From contig NZ_RKMG01000002.1 of assembly GCF_003797145.1 (NCBI RefSeq), positions 1 to 64,000 on the forward strand: a stretch of DNA of 64,000 bases. Reading direction: 5' to 3'. The first letter of the stretch is position 1, and each line of letters begins with the position of its first letter. Shown in pieces: positions 45,646 through 54,764 of this stretch. Under the pieces are notes generated by a model. That model was not told the DNA's origin. It saw only the letters and a list, made by a program, of their open reading frames with translations, and made no database searches. The DNA is from Aerococcus agrisoli. Its GTDB lineage: Bacteria; Bacillota; Bacilli; Lactobacillales; Aerococcaceae. The position numbers were made by a program, and so were the translations under genes.

Positions 45646-47121
45646 CTATTCATCCAGGGCTTGATTGTTTTTCACACGTAATTTATAGAACAAGCCAATT
45701 AATTGAATCATTAAAACTGGGGCCATAGCGACGGTGGCGATAATACCAAAACCGTCAACTAATACATCAGCTTGTGGTAATGTGGCCGCTACCCCTTGTG
45801 CAAAGGCCAAGATAAAGGTAGCCGTCATTGGGCCAGATGCCACTCCACCAGCATCAAATGCGATACCCGTAAATAGATTTGGCACGAAGAAGCTTAATAA
45901 AATAGATAAGCCAAATCCTGGTAATAAAAAATGCCATAATTCAACACTTGGCACCATAATGCGGACCATCGATAAAGCTACCGCTAAGCCTACACCAATT
46001 GATAAGGCAAATAGTAGCAACTTATTCGGAATATGTCCACCCGTTACCTCTTCCACTTGATCACCTAATACATGGACGGCTGGTTCTGCTAAAACAACAA
46101 CCAGACCCATGACAAGGCCAATCCATGGCAGTAAACTTTGGTAATTTGTAGCTAACTCAGTTGCTAAATAGCGACCCATATCCATAAATCCTTGGTTTAC
46201 ACCGACTAAGAATAAGGTCAATCCGATGAGAACATATACGATACCTACCATAATTCGAATCAGTTCCATTTGGGATAAGCGTTTTTGAATTAAATACACG
46301 ATTGCAAATAAAATCAAAATTGGAATTAAGGCAAATAAGGATTCTTGGAAGGTATGCTTCATGTTACGGATAAATGGTGCGAAGATTCCTTTTGCATATT
46401 GATACTCTTGACTGAAATCTTGAATTTTTGTTTGTTGGATAATAGCCATTAACAGCACAGCAATAATTGGCCCCGTTGACATGGCACCAACTAAACCGAA
46501 TGAGTCATCTTCGGCACCTTTACCACCCTTACGTGATGATACACTGGCTCCTAAGGCTAAAATAAATGGCGTCGTCAATGCACCCGTGGTCGCACCAGAA
46601 GCATCAAATGCCATGGCTAAGAACGTTGAATCTGCAAATAGGGTCAAGATAAATATCAGCCCGTACACAATCAAGAAGAACCATTTTAAGGCTATATCCT
46701 TCATGACACGATACACACCTAAGGCAATCATAATCCCTACCCCAATTGATACTACAAACACAATAAATTGGGCACCTATTGCGCCACCTGTGGCATCTGA
46801 TATTTGCTGACCTAAAATGAGTAGGTCAGGTTCTGCTACGGTAATGGAAAAACCAATTAGGAAAGTTAATAACAAGACCATAAAATGGGATGACGCTCGG
46901 ATAATCGAATGCCCTAAATAATCCCCTATTGGTTCCATACCTATATCAACCCCAAATAGGAATATCGTTAGTCCTAGAATTAACAATACTGATCCTATAC
47001 CGAACCGCGCCATTACATCGCCTGGTACATCAACAATCGTTAAGGCGAGTATGACAACTAGCGCAACGATGGGCATGACAGATGACAATACTTCTTTAAA
47101 TTTATCTTTTAAAAGCTGCAT
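45646..47121 (-). CDS. DUF1538 family membrane protein (tandem repeat)
   Basis: A 491-residue polytopic membrane protein with about twelve membrane segments. It is an internal duplication: LFLFGVDIGMEPIGDYLG, VAEPDLLILGQQISDATGG and AFDASGATTG in the first half correspond to LFLVGVNQGFMDMGRYL, LAEPAVHVLGDQVEEVTGG and AFDAGGVASG in the second. The repeated AEP and FDA-G motifs in membrane segments look like a substrate or ion path. It matches DUF1538 as I know it. The P-II-like partner follows in the same operon. Transport of an unknown solute is inferred only. Confidence 0.78.
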   Translation of the reverse strand: MQLLKDKFKEVLSSVMPIVALVVILALTIVDVPGDVMARFGIGSVLLILGLTIFLFGVDIGMEPIGDYLGHSIIRASSHFMVLLLTFLIGFSITVAEPDLLILGQQISDATGGAIGAQFIVFVVSIGVGIMIALGVYRVMKDIALKWFFLIVYGLIFILTLFADSTFLAMAFDASGATTGALTTPFILALGASVSSRKGGKGAEDDSFGLVGAMSTGPIIAVLLMAIIQQTKIQDFSQEYQYAKGIFAPFIRNMKHTFQESLFALIPILILFAIVYLIQKRLSQMELIRIMVGIVYVLIGLTLFLVGVNQGFMDMGRYLATELATNYQSLLPWIGLVMGLVVVLAEPAVHVLGDQVEEVTGGHIPNKLLLFALSIGVGLAVALSMVRIMVPSVELWHFLLPGFGLSILLSFFVPNLFTGIAFDAGGVASGPMTATFILAFAQGVAATLPQADVLVDGFGIIATVAMAPVLMIQLIGLFYKLRVKNNQALDE

Positions 47122-47148
47122 CTAATTCCTCCTTTGCAAAATAAGTCT

Positions 47149-47222
47149 AAAAAAAACAAGTCAGGCATTTAATCAAAATGTTGGCTTGTTTGTTTTATTG
47201 AATGAAGGTCTATTCCTTCATT
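47149..47222 (-). promoter_or_regulatory. attenuator-like leader of the DUF1538/P-II operon
   Basis: Two hairpins in order of transcription: AATGAAGG-tctatt-CCTTCATT (47222-47201, eight perfect pairs), then a stem AACAAG + CATTT with CTTGTT + AAATG (47190-47155) separated by a small internal loop, followed by eight T (47156-47149). The start codon with an AGGAGG site is only 27 bases further, so there is no room for a promoter after it. Confidence 0.55.
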
Positions 47223-47296
47223 ATCATAAAAGTGATAAACTTTTAAATTCATGTTAACATAATCTGTATTTTTCCTCAAAGTTTATCTCTTTTTAC

Positions 47297-47333
47297 AAAA
47301 AAAATGGCTAGGATAAAAATCCCAGCCATTTTT
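47297..47333 (-). terminator. intrinsic terminator of polC
   Basis: ATGGCTaGGAT / ATCCcAGCCAT stem (one mismatch) extended by A/T pairs, followed on the minus strand by eight T. Confidence 0.88.
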
Positions 47334-47346
47334 AAATACTTACATA

Positions 47347-50300
47347 TTAAAAATCGAATAATGATAATTGGTTTTGATCAGGTAACCCATCAAGTACATG
47401 GTTTTCAGTCATGTATTCAATAATTGATTTCGATACTTTACCACGTGTTTGTAAATCTTCTTTAGATAAGAATGGTGATTCTTCACGTGCTGCAACGATA
47501 GATTTGGCCACATTGATACCAAGTCCATCGATGGCTCTAAATGGCGCAATTAATGTTTTGTCATCTTCAATGACAAATTCAGTTGCATCTGATTTATTAA
47601 TATCTACCATTTTCAAGGTAAAGCCACGTTCCCAAAGTTCATTGACAATTTCTAATACAGTTAATAATTGTTTTTCTTTGGTAGATGCTTCTAACCCTTT
47701 ACCATTAATTTCATTAATTTTCGCTTTGGTTGATTCAAGTCCATTTGACATTGAAACCAAATCAAAGTCTGATGCACGTACAGATAAGTATGCACAATAA
47801 TACCAAATCGGATGTTTCACTTTAAACCAAGCTACACGCATGGCGTTCAATACGTATGCCGCTGCATGAGCTTTCGGGAACATGTATTTGATTTTTTGAC
47901 ATGATTCCATATACCATTCTGGCACATCGTATTCACGCATAATGGCTTTATGTTCATCCGATAATCCTTTACCTTTACGCACTTTTTCCATAATTTGGAA
48001 AGCGTCAGACTCTGGTAAACCTTTATGGATTAAATAAACCATGATGTCGTCACGACAACCGATAACTTCACTTAATGGCAAGCCTTTTTCACGGACAAGC
48101 ACTTCTGCGTTACCCAACCAAACGTCGGTACCGTGAGATAATCCAGAGATCTGTAGCAACTCCGCAAATGTAGATGGTTTCGTTGCTTCTAGCATTTGAC
48201 GGGTAAAACGTGTCCCAAATTCGGGAATACCCAATGTACCAGTATTGGAATAAATTTGTTCAGGTGTAACACCTAATACCTCAGTCCCGTTGAATAGTTC
48301 ATATACTTCCGGATCATCTGTTGGAATATCTGTTGGCTTGATACCAGAAAGGTCCTGCAGTTTACGGATCATGGTCGGGTCATCGTGTCCCAGAATATCC
48401 AGTTTCAAGACGTTATCATGGATGGAATGGAAATCAAAGTGCGTCGTTTTCCATTCTGATTCCACGTCATCCGCTGGGTATTGGATTGGGGTAAAGTCAT
48501 ATACGTCCATATTTTCTGGAATAACAATGATACCCCCTGGATGCTGACCGGTCGTTCTTTTCACACCAGTAGCACCTTTTGCTAAAAATTCCTTCTCTGT
48601 TTTACGTAGGTTTAAGTTCTTATCTTGGTCGTAACCAATCACATAACCAAAGGCTGTCTTATCCGCTACGGTACCGATTGTACCCGCACGGAATACGTGG
48701 TCTTCACCGAACAGCACTTTAGTATATGCATGGGCACGTGATTGATATTCTCCTGAGAAGTTCAAATCGATATCGGGTACCTTGTCACCCTTGAATCCAA
48801 GGAAGGTTTCGAAAGGAATATCTTGGCCATCTTTGTCCATCATAGCGCCACATTGTGGACAAGCTTTGTCCTCTAAGTCGAATCCTGAACCCACAGACCC
48901 ATCCGTAAAGAATTGGCTGTAATGACAATCAGGGCAGACATAGTGCGGTGCTAACGGGTTTACCTCAGTAATCCCTGACATGGTTGCAACGAAAGATGAA
49001 CCTACGGAACCACGGGAACCAACGATATAACCGTCGTCATTTGATTTTTTAACCAATTTTTGTGAAATCAAATAGATAACGGAGAAACCGTTTGAAATGA
49101 TTGATTTTAATTCTTTTTCCAAACGCGCTTCTACAATTTCAGGTAATTCCTCACCGTAAATTTCATGGGCTTTGGCATAAGACATATCGGTTAATTCTTG
49201 TTCTGCCCCTTCAATTGTTGGTGTATATAATTTATCTTTTAACGGCTCGATAAATTCAATACTGTCCGCAATGGCGTTGGTATTTTTCACCACAATTTCA
49301 TAAGCTTTTTCTTCACCTAAGAAGGCGAAATCAGCAAGCATTTCATCAGTTGAACGTAAATGCGCTTCTGGGAAATATTTCGTCCGATTTGATTTAATCG
49401 AATTAATTAGAATTTCACGGTAAATCTTATCTTCCGGATTTAAATAATGCACGTCACCGGTTGCGACAACTGGTTTATCCAGTGTTTGGCCGATATCTAA
49501 CATGTCACGCATAATTTTTTCTAGTGTCGCTTCGTCTTGAATCAATTCGTCTTGAATCAATGGTTGATATACGGCTTTTGGTTGCAATTCCAGGTAGTCG
49601 TAAAAGGCTGCTTTTTTCTCAGCTTCAACTTTACCTTTTTGCATTAAGGCTTCAAAAACTTCTCCACCCGAACATGCTGAACCAATTAATAAGTGCTCAC
49701 GGTGGGCAGATAATAATGATCTAGGAATACGCGGTACGCGGTAGTAATAATCAATATTAGATGCTGAAACAAGTTTAAATAAGTCTTTCAAACCTGTTTG
49801 GTTCTTGGCTAATAAAATCGCATGGAAAGGACGTCCTTGTTTATAGGCATCTCCTTTACCAACATCTTTATTGATCTCATCGTGAAAATGAATATCATGG
49901 TCAGCTGCAGCCTCTTTAATAAAGATCCAAGCCAAGGCTCCTGTCGTCTCCGCATCATAAACGGCACGGTGATGTTGTTCTAGTCCGACATTATAGCGTT
50001 TTGCTAGGGTATTCAAACGATGTGATTTCAATTGTGGATGCAAGAAACGAGATAACTCCAAGGTATCAATAACGGCATTCGGTGCTTCGCCAAAACCAAG
50101 TCGTTTATAGGCTGTATTGATAAAGCCCATATCGAAGCTCGCATTATGGGCTACTAAAATCGCGTCGCCAACCCATTCTCTAAAATCAGTTAAAACTTCA
50201 GCTTCCGTACGTGTATTGGCTAACATAGCATCTGTAATACTCGTTAATTCGATAATAGTAGCTGACAATGGTCGACCTGGATTAATAAATTCTTCAAACT

Positions 50301-51666
50301 GGTCAATGACATTACCATTTTGCATTTTCACTGCTGCTAATTCGATAATATTATCGTAAACAGCGGATAACCCTGTCGTTTCCACGTCAAATACAACATA
50401 TGTAGCTTCTTTTAATTCAATATGTTGCGGGTTGTAAGCAATATTTACCCCATCATCCACAACGTTGGCTTCAACCCCGTACAACATTTTAATACCTGTT
50501 GATTTAGCTACGCCTGATGCTTCAGGATATGCTTGTAATGTAGCATGGTCCGTAATGGCAATTGCTTGGTGTCCCCATGAAGCAGCCAGATTTGCGAAGT
50601 CCGCAATACCGTTCGTTGCATCTAGCATCGACATATTAGAATGAACGTGTAATTCCACACGTTTTTCAGGTGCTGTATCTTTACGTTTTTCTTTTTGAAT
50701 TTCTTCTAAATCACGTACATTTAAGACTAGATCACGAGCGAAACGGTCATCCATTTGTAGGTCACCACGAACGCGTAACCACATACCTTTACGAATGGCG
50801 TCAAAAATCGCGATATCTTCATCATTACGAGAGAACATTTGAATTAGGAAAGCAGATGTATAATCAGAAATCTTCGCATTTAATATACGACGACCTGTTT
50901 TTAAAATTTTAATTTCAACTTCAAAAACGACACCTTCCATTGATACAAAACGTTGTTCTTCCACATATGTATTCATTGGACGTAACTTATCATCCACTGG
51001 GATATGTTTCCCTAATTGAATCTTGTCTACTTTGATGACAGGTCCGTTGCTTTCTGCATTGGCCATTTCTTGTTGTTTTTCAACGGCAAGTTTTGCCATT
51101 TCTTGCTGTTTCTCTGCCAAATTATTGGCACGTTCAGTAAAGACGTCACGACGATCTTTAGCCGTTTCTTCGTCCACTACAATATCAAATGGCACCTTAT
51201 AGAAACCTAAGACCATATAATTTTGTTTAATTGTTTCAATGTAATTGTCTTGAATAAATTGTTTCATCGTCGCATTATCAACGCGAATGATATAGCGGTC
51301 ATTTTCGAATGTCGGTAACTGACCTTCAAAAATGGATTTTGCTACACCACTTGAAATACCAGAACGGCTAATCACAATCGGCCAATAATCTAGGACCTCT
51401 TCACTGCTTGGTTTAGATTCATCTGTAATGTGAAAAGAAAAATCTACCGCACCAATATGATTGAAGCCTTTTCTTAAATGATCCTCGAAAGTTAATAATG
51501 TTGCCGCACTCAGACGATTCGGAAAACCAATTTTAAATTGCCACAACCGTGACTTTGTATGCACAATCACATCTTCTAACCAGCCTGCTTGTACAAGCGG
51601 ATCGTCGGATGTCCATTGTATTTGCCCTAGTAAGGCTTGAAATAATCCTTCTTTTGATTCTGACAT
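47347..51666 (-). CDS. polC: DNA polymerase III alpha subunit, Gram-positive PolC
   Basis: Replicative polymerase with built-in proofreading. The start is the ATG at 51666 after an AAAGGA site, giving 1439 residues; ten extra residues in the longer frame have no ribosome site. Order: N-terminal region, an OB-fold nucleic-acid domain, a PHP domain (RVELHVHSNMSMLDA), an inserted 3-prime exonuclease (VVFDVETTGLS ... HNASFDMGF), the rest of PHP, then the polymerase with the PDIDLNFSGEYQ catalytic motif and a zinc cluster (CPDCHY ... CPQCGA). It follows rseP, with a hairpin in the gap. Confidence 0.97.
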   Translation of the reverse strand: MSESKEGLFQALLGQIQWTSDDPLVQAGWLEDVIVHTKSRLWQFKIGFPNRLSAATLLTFEDHLRKGFNHIGAVDFSFHITDESKPSSEEVLDYWPIVISRSGISSGVAKSIFEGQLPTFENDRYIIRVDNATMKQFIQDNYIETIKQNYMVLGFYKVPFDIVVDEETAKDRRDVFTERANNLAEKQQEMAKLAVEKQQEMANAESNGPVIKVDKIQLGKHIPVDDKLRPMNTYVEEQRFVSMEGVVFEVEIKILKTGRRILNAKISDYTSAFLIQMFSRNDEDIAIFDAIRKGMWLRVRGDLQMDDRFARDLVLNVRDLEEIQKEKRKDTAPEKRVELHVHSNMSMLDATNGIADFANLAASWGHQAIAITDHATLQAYPEASGVAKSTGIKMLYGVEANVVDDGVNIAYNPQHIELKEATYVVFDVETTGLSAVYDNIIELAAVKMQNGNVIDQFEEFINPGRPLSATIIELTSITDAMLANTRTEAEVLTDFREWVGDAILVAHNASFDMGFINTAYKRLGFGEAPNAVIDTLELSRFLHPQLKSHRLNTLAKRYNVGLEQHHRAVYDAETTGALAWIFIKEAAADHDIHFHDEINKDVGKGDAYKQGRPFHAILLAKNQTGLKDLFKLVSASNIDYYYRVPRIPRSLLSAHREHLLIGSACSGGEVFEALMQKGKVEAEKKAAFYDYLELQPKAVYQPLIQDELIQDEATLEKIMRDMLDIGQTLDKPVVATGDVHYLNPEDKIYREILINSIKSNRTKYFPEAHLRSTDEMLADFAFLGEEKAYEIVVKNTNAIADSIEFIEPLKDKLYTPTIEGAEQELTDMSYAKAHEIYGEELPEIVEARLEKELKSIISNGFSVIYLISQKLVKKSNDDGYIVGSRGSVGSSFVATMSGITEVNPLAPHYVCPDCHYSQFFTDGSVGSGFDLEDKACPQCGAMMDKDGQDIPFETFLGFKGDKVPDIDLNFSGEYQSRAHAYTKVLFGEDHVFRAGTIGTVADKTAFGYVIGYDQDKNLNLRKTEKEFLAKGATGVKRTTGQHPGGIIVIPENMDVYDFTPIQYPADDVESEWKTTHFDFHSIHDNVLKLDILGHDDPTMIRKLQDLSGIKPTDIPTDDPEVYELFNGTEVLGVTPEQIYSNTGTLGIPEFGTRFTRQMLEATKPSTFAELLQISGLSHGTDVWLGNAEVLVREKGLPLSEVIGCRDDIMVYLIHKGLPESDAFQIMEKVRKGKGLSDEHKAIMREYDVPEWYMESCQKIKYMFPKAHAAAYVLNAMRVAWFKVKHPIWYYCAYLSVRASDFDLVSMSNGLESTKAKINEINGKGLEASTKEKQLLTVLEIVNELWERGFTLKMVDINKSDATEFVIEDDKTLIAPFRAIDGLGINVAKSIVAAREESPFLSKEDLQTRGKVSKSIIEYMTENHVLDGLPDQNQLSLFDF

Positions 51667-51691
51667 CGTCAAGTTTCCTTTCTGTATATTG

Positions 51692-51721
51692 AACAATAAA
51701 AGGCCATAGCAATGGCCTTTT
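51692..51721 (-). terminator. terminator-like hairpin between rseP and polC
   Basis: Ten perfect pairs (AAAAGGCCAT / ATGGCCTTTT) around AGCA, followed on the minus strand by ATTGTT. The T-tract is interrupted, so read-through into polC is likely. Confidence 0.7.
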
Positions 51722-51750
51722 ATACAAATCTATTTATAATGTAACACTAA

Positions 51751-53016
51751 CTAGCCAAACATGCGCATAATGTCATTCCAGGTTACTGCAATCATTAGGA
51801 TTAACACTAAGACTGCACCCACAATATTAATCATGCCTTCTGTTTTGGCTTGTAATGGTTTGCCTCGCACTAATTCTACCAGATTTAGGACGATTTTTCC
51901 GCCATCAAGTGCTGGTACAGGTAACAGGTTCACAATTCCTAAGTTAATACTCAATGAAGCTAACCATGAAATAATACCGACTAAACCAAAGGATACCACT
52001 TCAGAGGTTGTTTGATACATATACACTGGACCACCAAAGTTATTGATGTCAAAACCAGTTTTAAACATACCTGCAATTACTGAGAAAATACCAGTCATCA
52101 TTGACCAAGTAGTCGTAAAACCATAAGCAATTTTCGCTAAAAATGACGTATCTTGTGAACGTTGTACACCAATTAAGCCCACTGTTTCGCCAGAATCCAC
52201 AGTTGTCGCTTCAGGGGTTACCGTAATTTCTTCAGTTGCCCCATCACGATTTACTTCGAAGGTTAATGCTGTATCTGGATTACTTTGAATAGTTGATTGA
52301 AGTTCTGCAAATGAATCAACAGCTTCACCATTGATAGCAACGACTTCATCACCAGTTTGTAAACCGGCAACTTGTGCTACACTATCTGCTTGAATTTCAC
52401 CAATAATTGGTTCATTTGACCAAACCCCACCTTGCATGAAAGCAAGTAGGATAAAAGCGATAATCCCTAAAATAAAGTTGTTCATTGGTCCCGCAAAATT
52501 CACAATTAGACGTTGCCAAATTGTAGCTGATTGGAATTGGCGTTCGCGTGGTGCTACTTTTACAATCGTACCGTCTGATTCAACGATATTGGCTTGTTTC
52601 GATACACTGTAGCGAACACGTTCAGAACCACCATAAGGAATTCCTTCAATAAACATCTCATTTTCTAGATCTGCTTCCCACACTTCAAGTGGTAGACCAT
52701 TGAAATTTTGACCTTCATTTTCTAAGGAAATTGTTTGAACAATACCTTCTGTGTCTTGTTCAATGACCACTTGCATCCCTTTGGTGATGGTGTCTGCCAT
52801 TTCTTCTAAACCAGCCATACGGACATAACCACCGATTGGTAGCATGCGTAGTGTATAGGTAGTTTCTTCGGCTTCATAATGGTAAATTTTTGGACCCATG
52901 CCGATTGAAAACTCGCGAACAAGAATGCCCGCTTTTTTTGCAAAATAATAATGTCCAAATTCATGGACGATGACAATAATTGAAAAGATTAGTATAAAAG
53001 CGATAATACTTGTCAT
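51751..53016 (-). CDS. rseP: site-2 protease RseP / RasP
   Basis: Intramembrane zinc protease that cleaves membrane-bound regulators such as anti-sigma factors. Zinc ligands are in HEFGH (His18, Glu19, His22) in the first segment. A PDZ domain (GEIQADSVAQVAGLQTGDEVVAINGE, after residue 205) follows, and LLPVPALDGG supplies the second active-site motif. At 421 residues with four membrane segments it is typical. It sits 13 bases after cdsA in the usual uppS-cdsA-rseP order. Confidence 0.95.
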   Translation of the reverse strand: MTSIIAFILIFSIIVIVHEFGHYYFAKKAGILVREFSIGMGPKIYHYEAEETTYTLRMLPIGGYVRMAGLEEMADTITKGMQVVIEQDTEGIVQTISLENEGQNFNGLPLEVWEADLENEMFIEGIPYGGSERVRYSVSKQANIVESDGTIVKVAPRERQFQSATIWQRLIVNFAGPMNNFILGIIAFILLAFMQGGVWSNEPIIGEIQADSVAQVAGLQTGDEVVAINGEAVDSFAELQSTIQSNPDTALTFEVNRDGATEEITVTPEATTVDSGETVGLIGVQRSQDTSFLAKIAYGFTTTWSMMTGIFSVIAGMFKTGFDINNFGGPVYMYQTTSEVVSFGLVGIISWLASLSINLGIVNLLPVPALDGGKIVLNLVELVRGKPLQAKTEGMINIVGAVLVLILMIAVTWNDIMRMFG

Positions 53017-53029
53017 GTGCTACTCCTAT

Positions 53030-53827
53030 CTAATTGCCTAAAAATGGAATAAGGAAATAAAAAATTGGTAATACTAATAATAGGCTATCAAATCGATCTA
53101 AGAAGCCACCGTGTCCTGGCATAATATTGCCGGAATCTTTCACTTGGTAATGACGTTTCATGGCAGACTCCACTAAGTCTCCTAATTGCCCAGTTAAACC
53201 TAAGACAATGGCTAAAACCACGTTATCAAAAATTGATAGACCAAATGGGTTGCTGAAGTATAACACAATACTAGTGCAAACAAAAGCACCTACAATTCCC
53301 CCTACAGAGCCTTCAATTGTTTTATTTGGTGAAATCTTTGGCGCTAATGGTGTGCGACCAATTCTTCGCCCTACTAGATAAGCAAAGGTATCATTCCCCC
53401 CAATAATCAAGAGGATGTATAGGACCGGTAGTAAACCTAAAATACGTGTTTCAATCAATAGGTGAAAGCCGCGCCCCACATAAACGGCAGCCAAACTAAT
53501 CACGCCAACTGTTTCAAAATTTACGCTTTCCGGTTTAAATACCATAATCATTAACAGCACTGCTACACCTGCAAAATATAAGGTCATAAAATCTATTTCT
53601 TGTGGAAAAAGTGCTAAGTAATACGATGGCAATAATTGGAACGCCATCGTCAGTACACCCACGATTCCTTGCCAAGAAAAGAATGGAATATGTGCCATTT
53701 GCAAGATTTCCCGGAAGGCAATTACGGCTATGATTGCAATCATTAAATCAAACGGATGTCCGCCAATTAATAAAAGGGGGATGAAAACTGCTAGCGCCAC
53801 AACGGCTGTGATCACTCTTTGTGTCAT
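53030..53827 (-). CDS. cdsA: phosphatidate cytidylyltransferase
   Basis: Makes CDP-diacylglycerol from phosphatidate and CTP. The start is the ATG at 53827 after GAGGG, giving 265 residues; the longer frame would overlap the end of uppS. It is a multi-pass membrane protein with the C-terminal family signature (GLTGQLGDLVESAMKRHYQVKDSG) containing the catalytic Asp and Lys. It begins 14 bases after uppS. Confidence 0.94.
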   Translation of the reverse strand: MTQRVITAVVALAVFIPLLLIGGHPFDLMIAIIAVIAFREILQMAHIPFFSWQGIVGVLTMAFQLLPSYYLALFPQEIDFMTLYFAGVAVLLMIMVFKPESVNFETVGVISLAAVYVGRGFHLLIETRILGLLPVLYILLIIGGNDTFAYLVGRRIGRTPLAPKISPNKTIEGSVGGIVGAFVCTSIVLYFSNPFGLSIFDNVVLAIVLGLTGQLGDLVESAMKRHYQVKDSGNIMPGHGGFLDRFDSLLLVLPIFYFLIPFLGN

Positions 53828-53841
53828 AAAAATCCCTCTTT

Positions 53842-54588
53842 CTATTTTGAATCTATTTTCCCAAAACGACGGTTCCGATGTTGGAATTCGCCAATGCAAG
53901 CTTGCATAACAGCCTCGTCAAAGTCTGGCCATTTTGTTTCCGTAAAAATCATTTCACTATAAGCCAATTGCCATAATAAATAGTTAGATAAACGAACCTC
54001 ACCACTTGAACGAATCATCAAGTCTGGATCTGCAAATTCACCCAACTGTGCTGTATATAAATGATTAGAAATCGTGTCTTCATTAATATCTTTGACACGT
54101 AACGCACCATCTGCCACAGCCTGTGCAATTTCACGAACACCTTTGGTTATTTCGTCACGTGAACCATAGTTGAAGGCAATGTTTAGGATTAAGCCAGTAT
54201 TGTCTTTTGTTTTATCCATTGCATTTTGAATATATTTTTTTGTCCCCATAGGCACTTGTTCAAAAGAACCACTTAAACGGACTTGTACATTATTTTCAAT
54301 TAAATCTGGTAAAATTTCATCATTTAATACTTTAGGTAAACTCATCAAATAATTGACTTCAGAAAGTGGACGTTTCCAATTTTCAGTTGAAAATGCATAT
54401 GCAGTTAACACTTTAATCCCCATTTTGTGTGCTGCAATAACTACACGTTTTAAGGCTTTCAAGCCCTCTGAATGTCCATCCGTACGCTTTAAACCACGCT
54501 CTTGAGCCCAACGGCCATTACCATCCATAATGACAGCTACATGATTAGGTACAGGTAAAGATGGATCATATTTTCGTTCTTCTACCAT
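53842..54588 (-). CDS. uppS: isoprenyl transferase (undecaprenyl diphosphate synthase)
   Basis: Condenses isopentenyl units onto farnesyl diphosphate to make the lipid carrier for cell-wall synthesis. The cis-prenyltransferase motifs are clear: HVAVIMDGNGRWA (Asp22), LTAYAFSTENWKRP, and the late RSSGEVRLSNYLLWQLAYSE. At 248 residues it is typical. It has no terminator before cdsA and leads the uppS-cdsA-rseP operon. Confidence 0.96.
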   Translation of the reverse strand: MVEERKYDPSLPVPNHVAVIMDGNGRWAQERGLKRTDGHSEGLKALKRVVIAAHKMGIKVLTAYAFSTENWKRPLSEVNYLMSLPKVLNDEILPDLIENNVQVRLSGSFEQVPMGTKKYIQNAMDKTKDNTGLILNIAFNYGSRDEITKGVREIAQAVADGALRVKDINEDTISNHLYTAQLGEFADPDLMIRSSGEVRLSNYLLWQLAYSEMIFTETKWPDFDEAVMQACIGEFQHRNRRFGKIDSK

Positions 54589-54706
54589 TTCGAACCTCCA
54601 TTTGTAATTCTAAATAATTGTAACAAAAATAAGGGCAAAAACCTATACTAATCACCCTTCTTAGGATAATATTCATGCTTCAATGGTAAAACATTATGAA
54701 AATGAC

Positions 54707-54734
54707 AAAAAACAGCAGGTGGTCAAGCCTGCTG
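54707..54734 (-). terminator. intrinsic terminator of the VTC operon
   Basis: ACAGCAGG / CCTGCTGT, eight perfect pairs, followed on the minus strand by six T. Confidence 0.9.
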
Positions 54735-54764
54735 TCGTGTAGAAATTGGTTTATTTGGTCTGAA

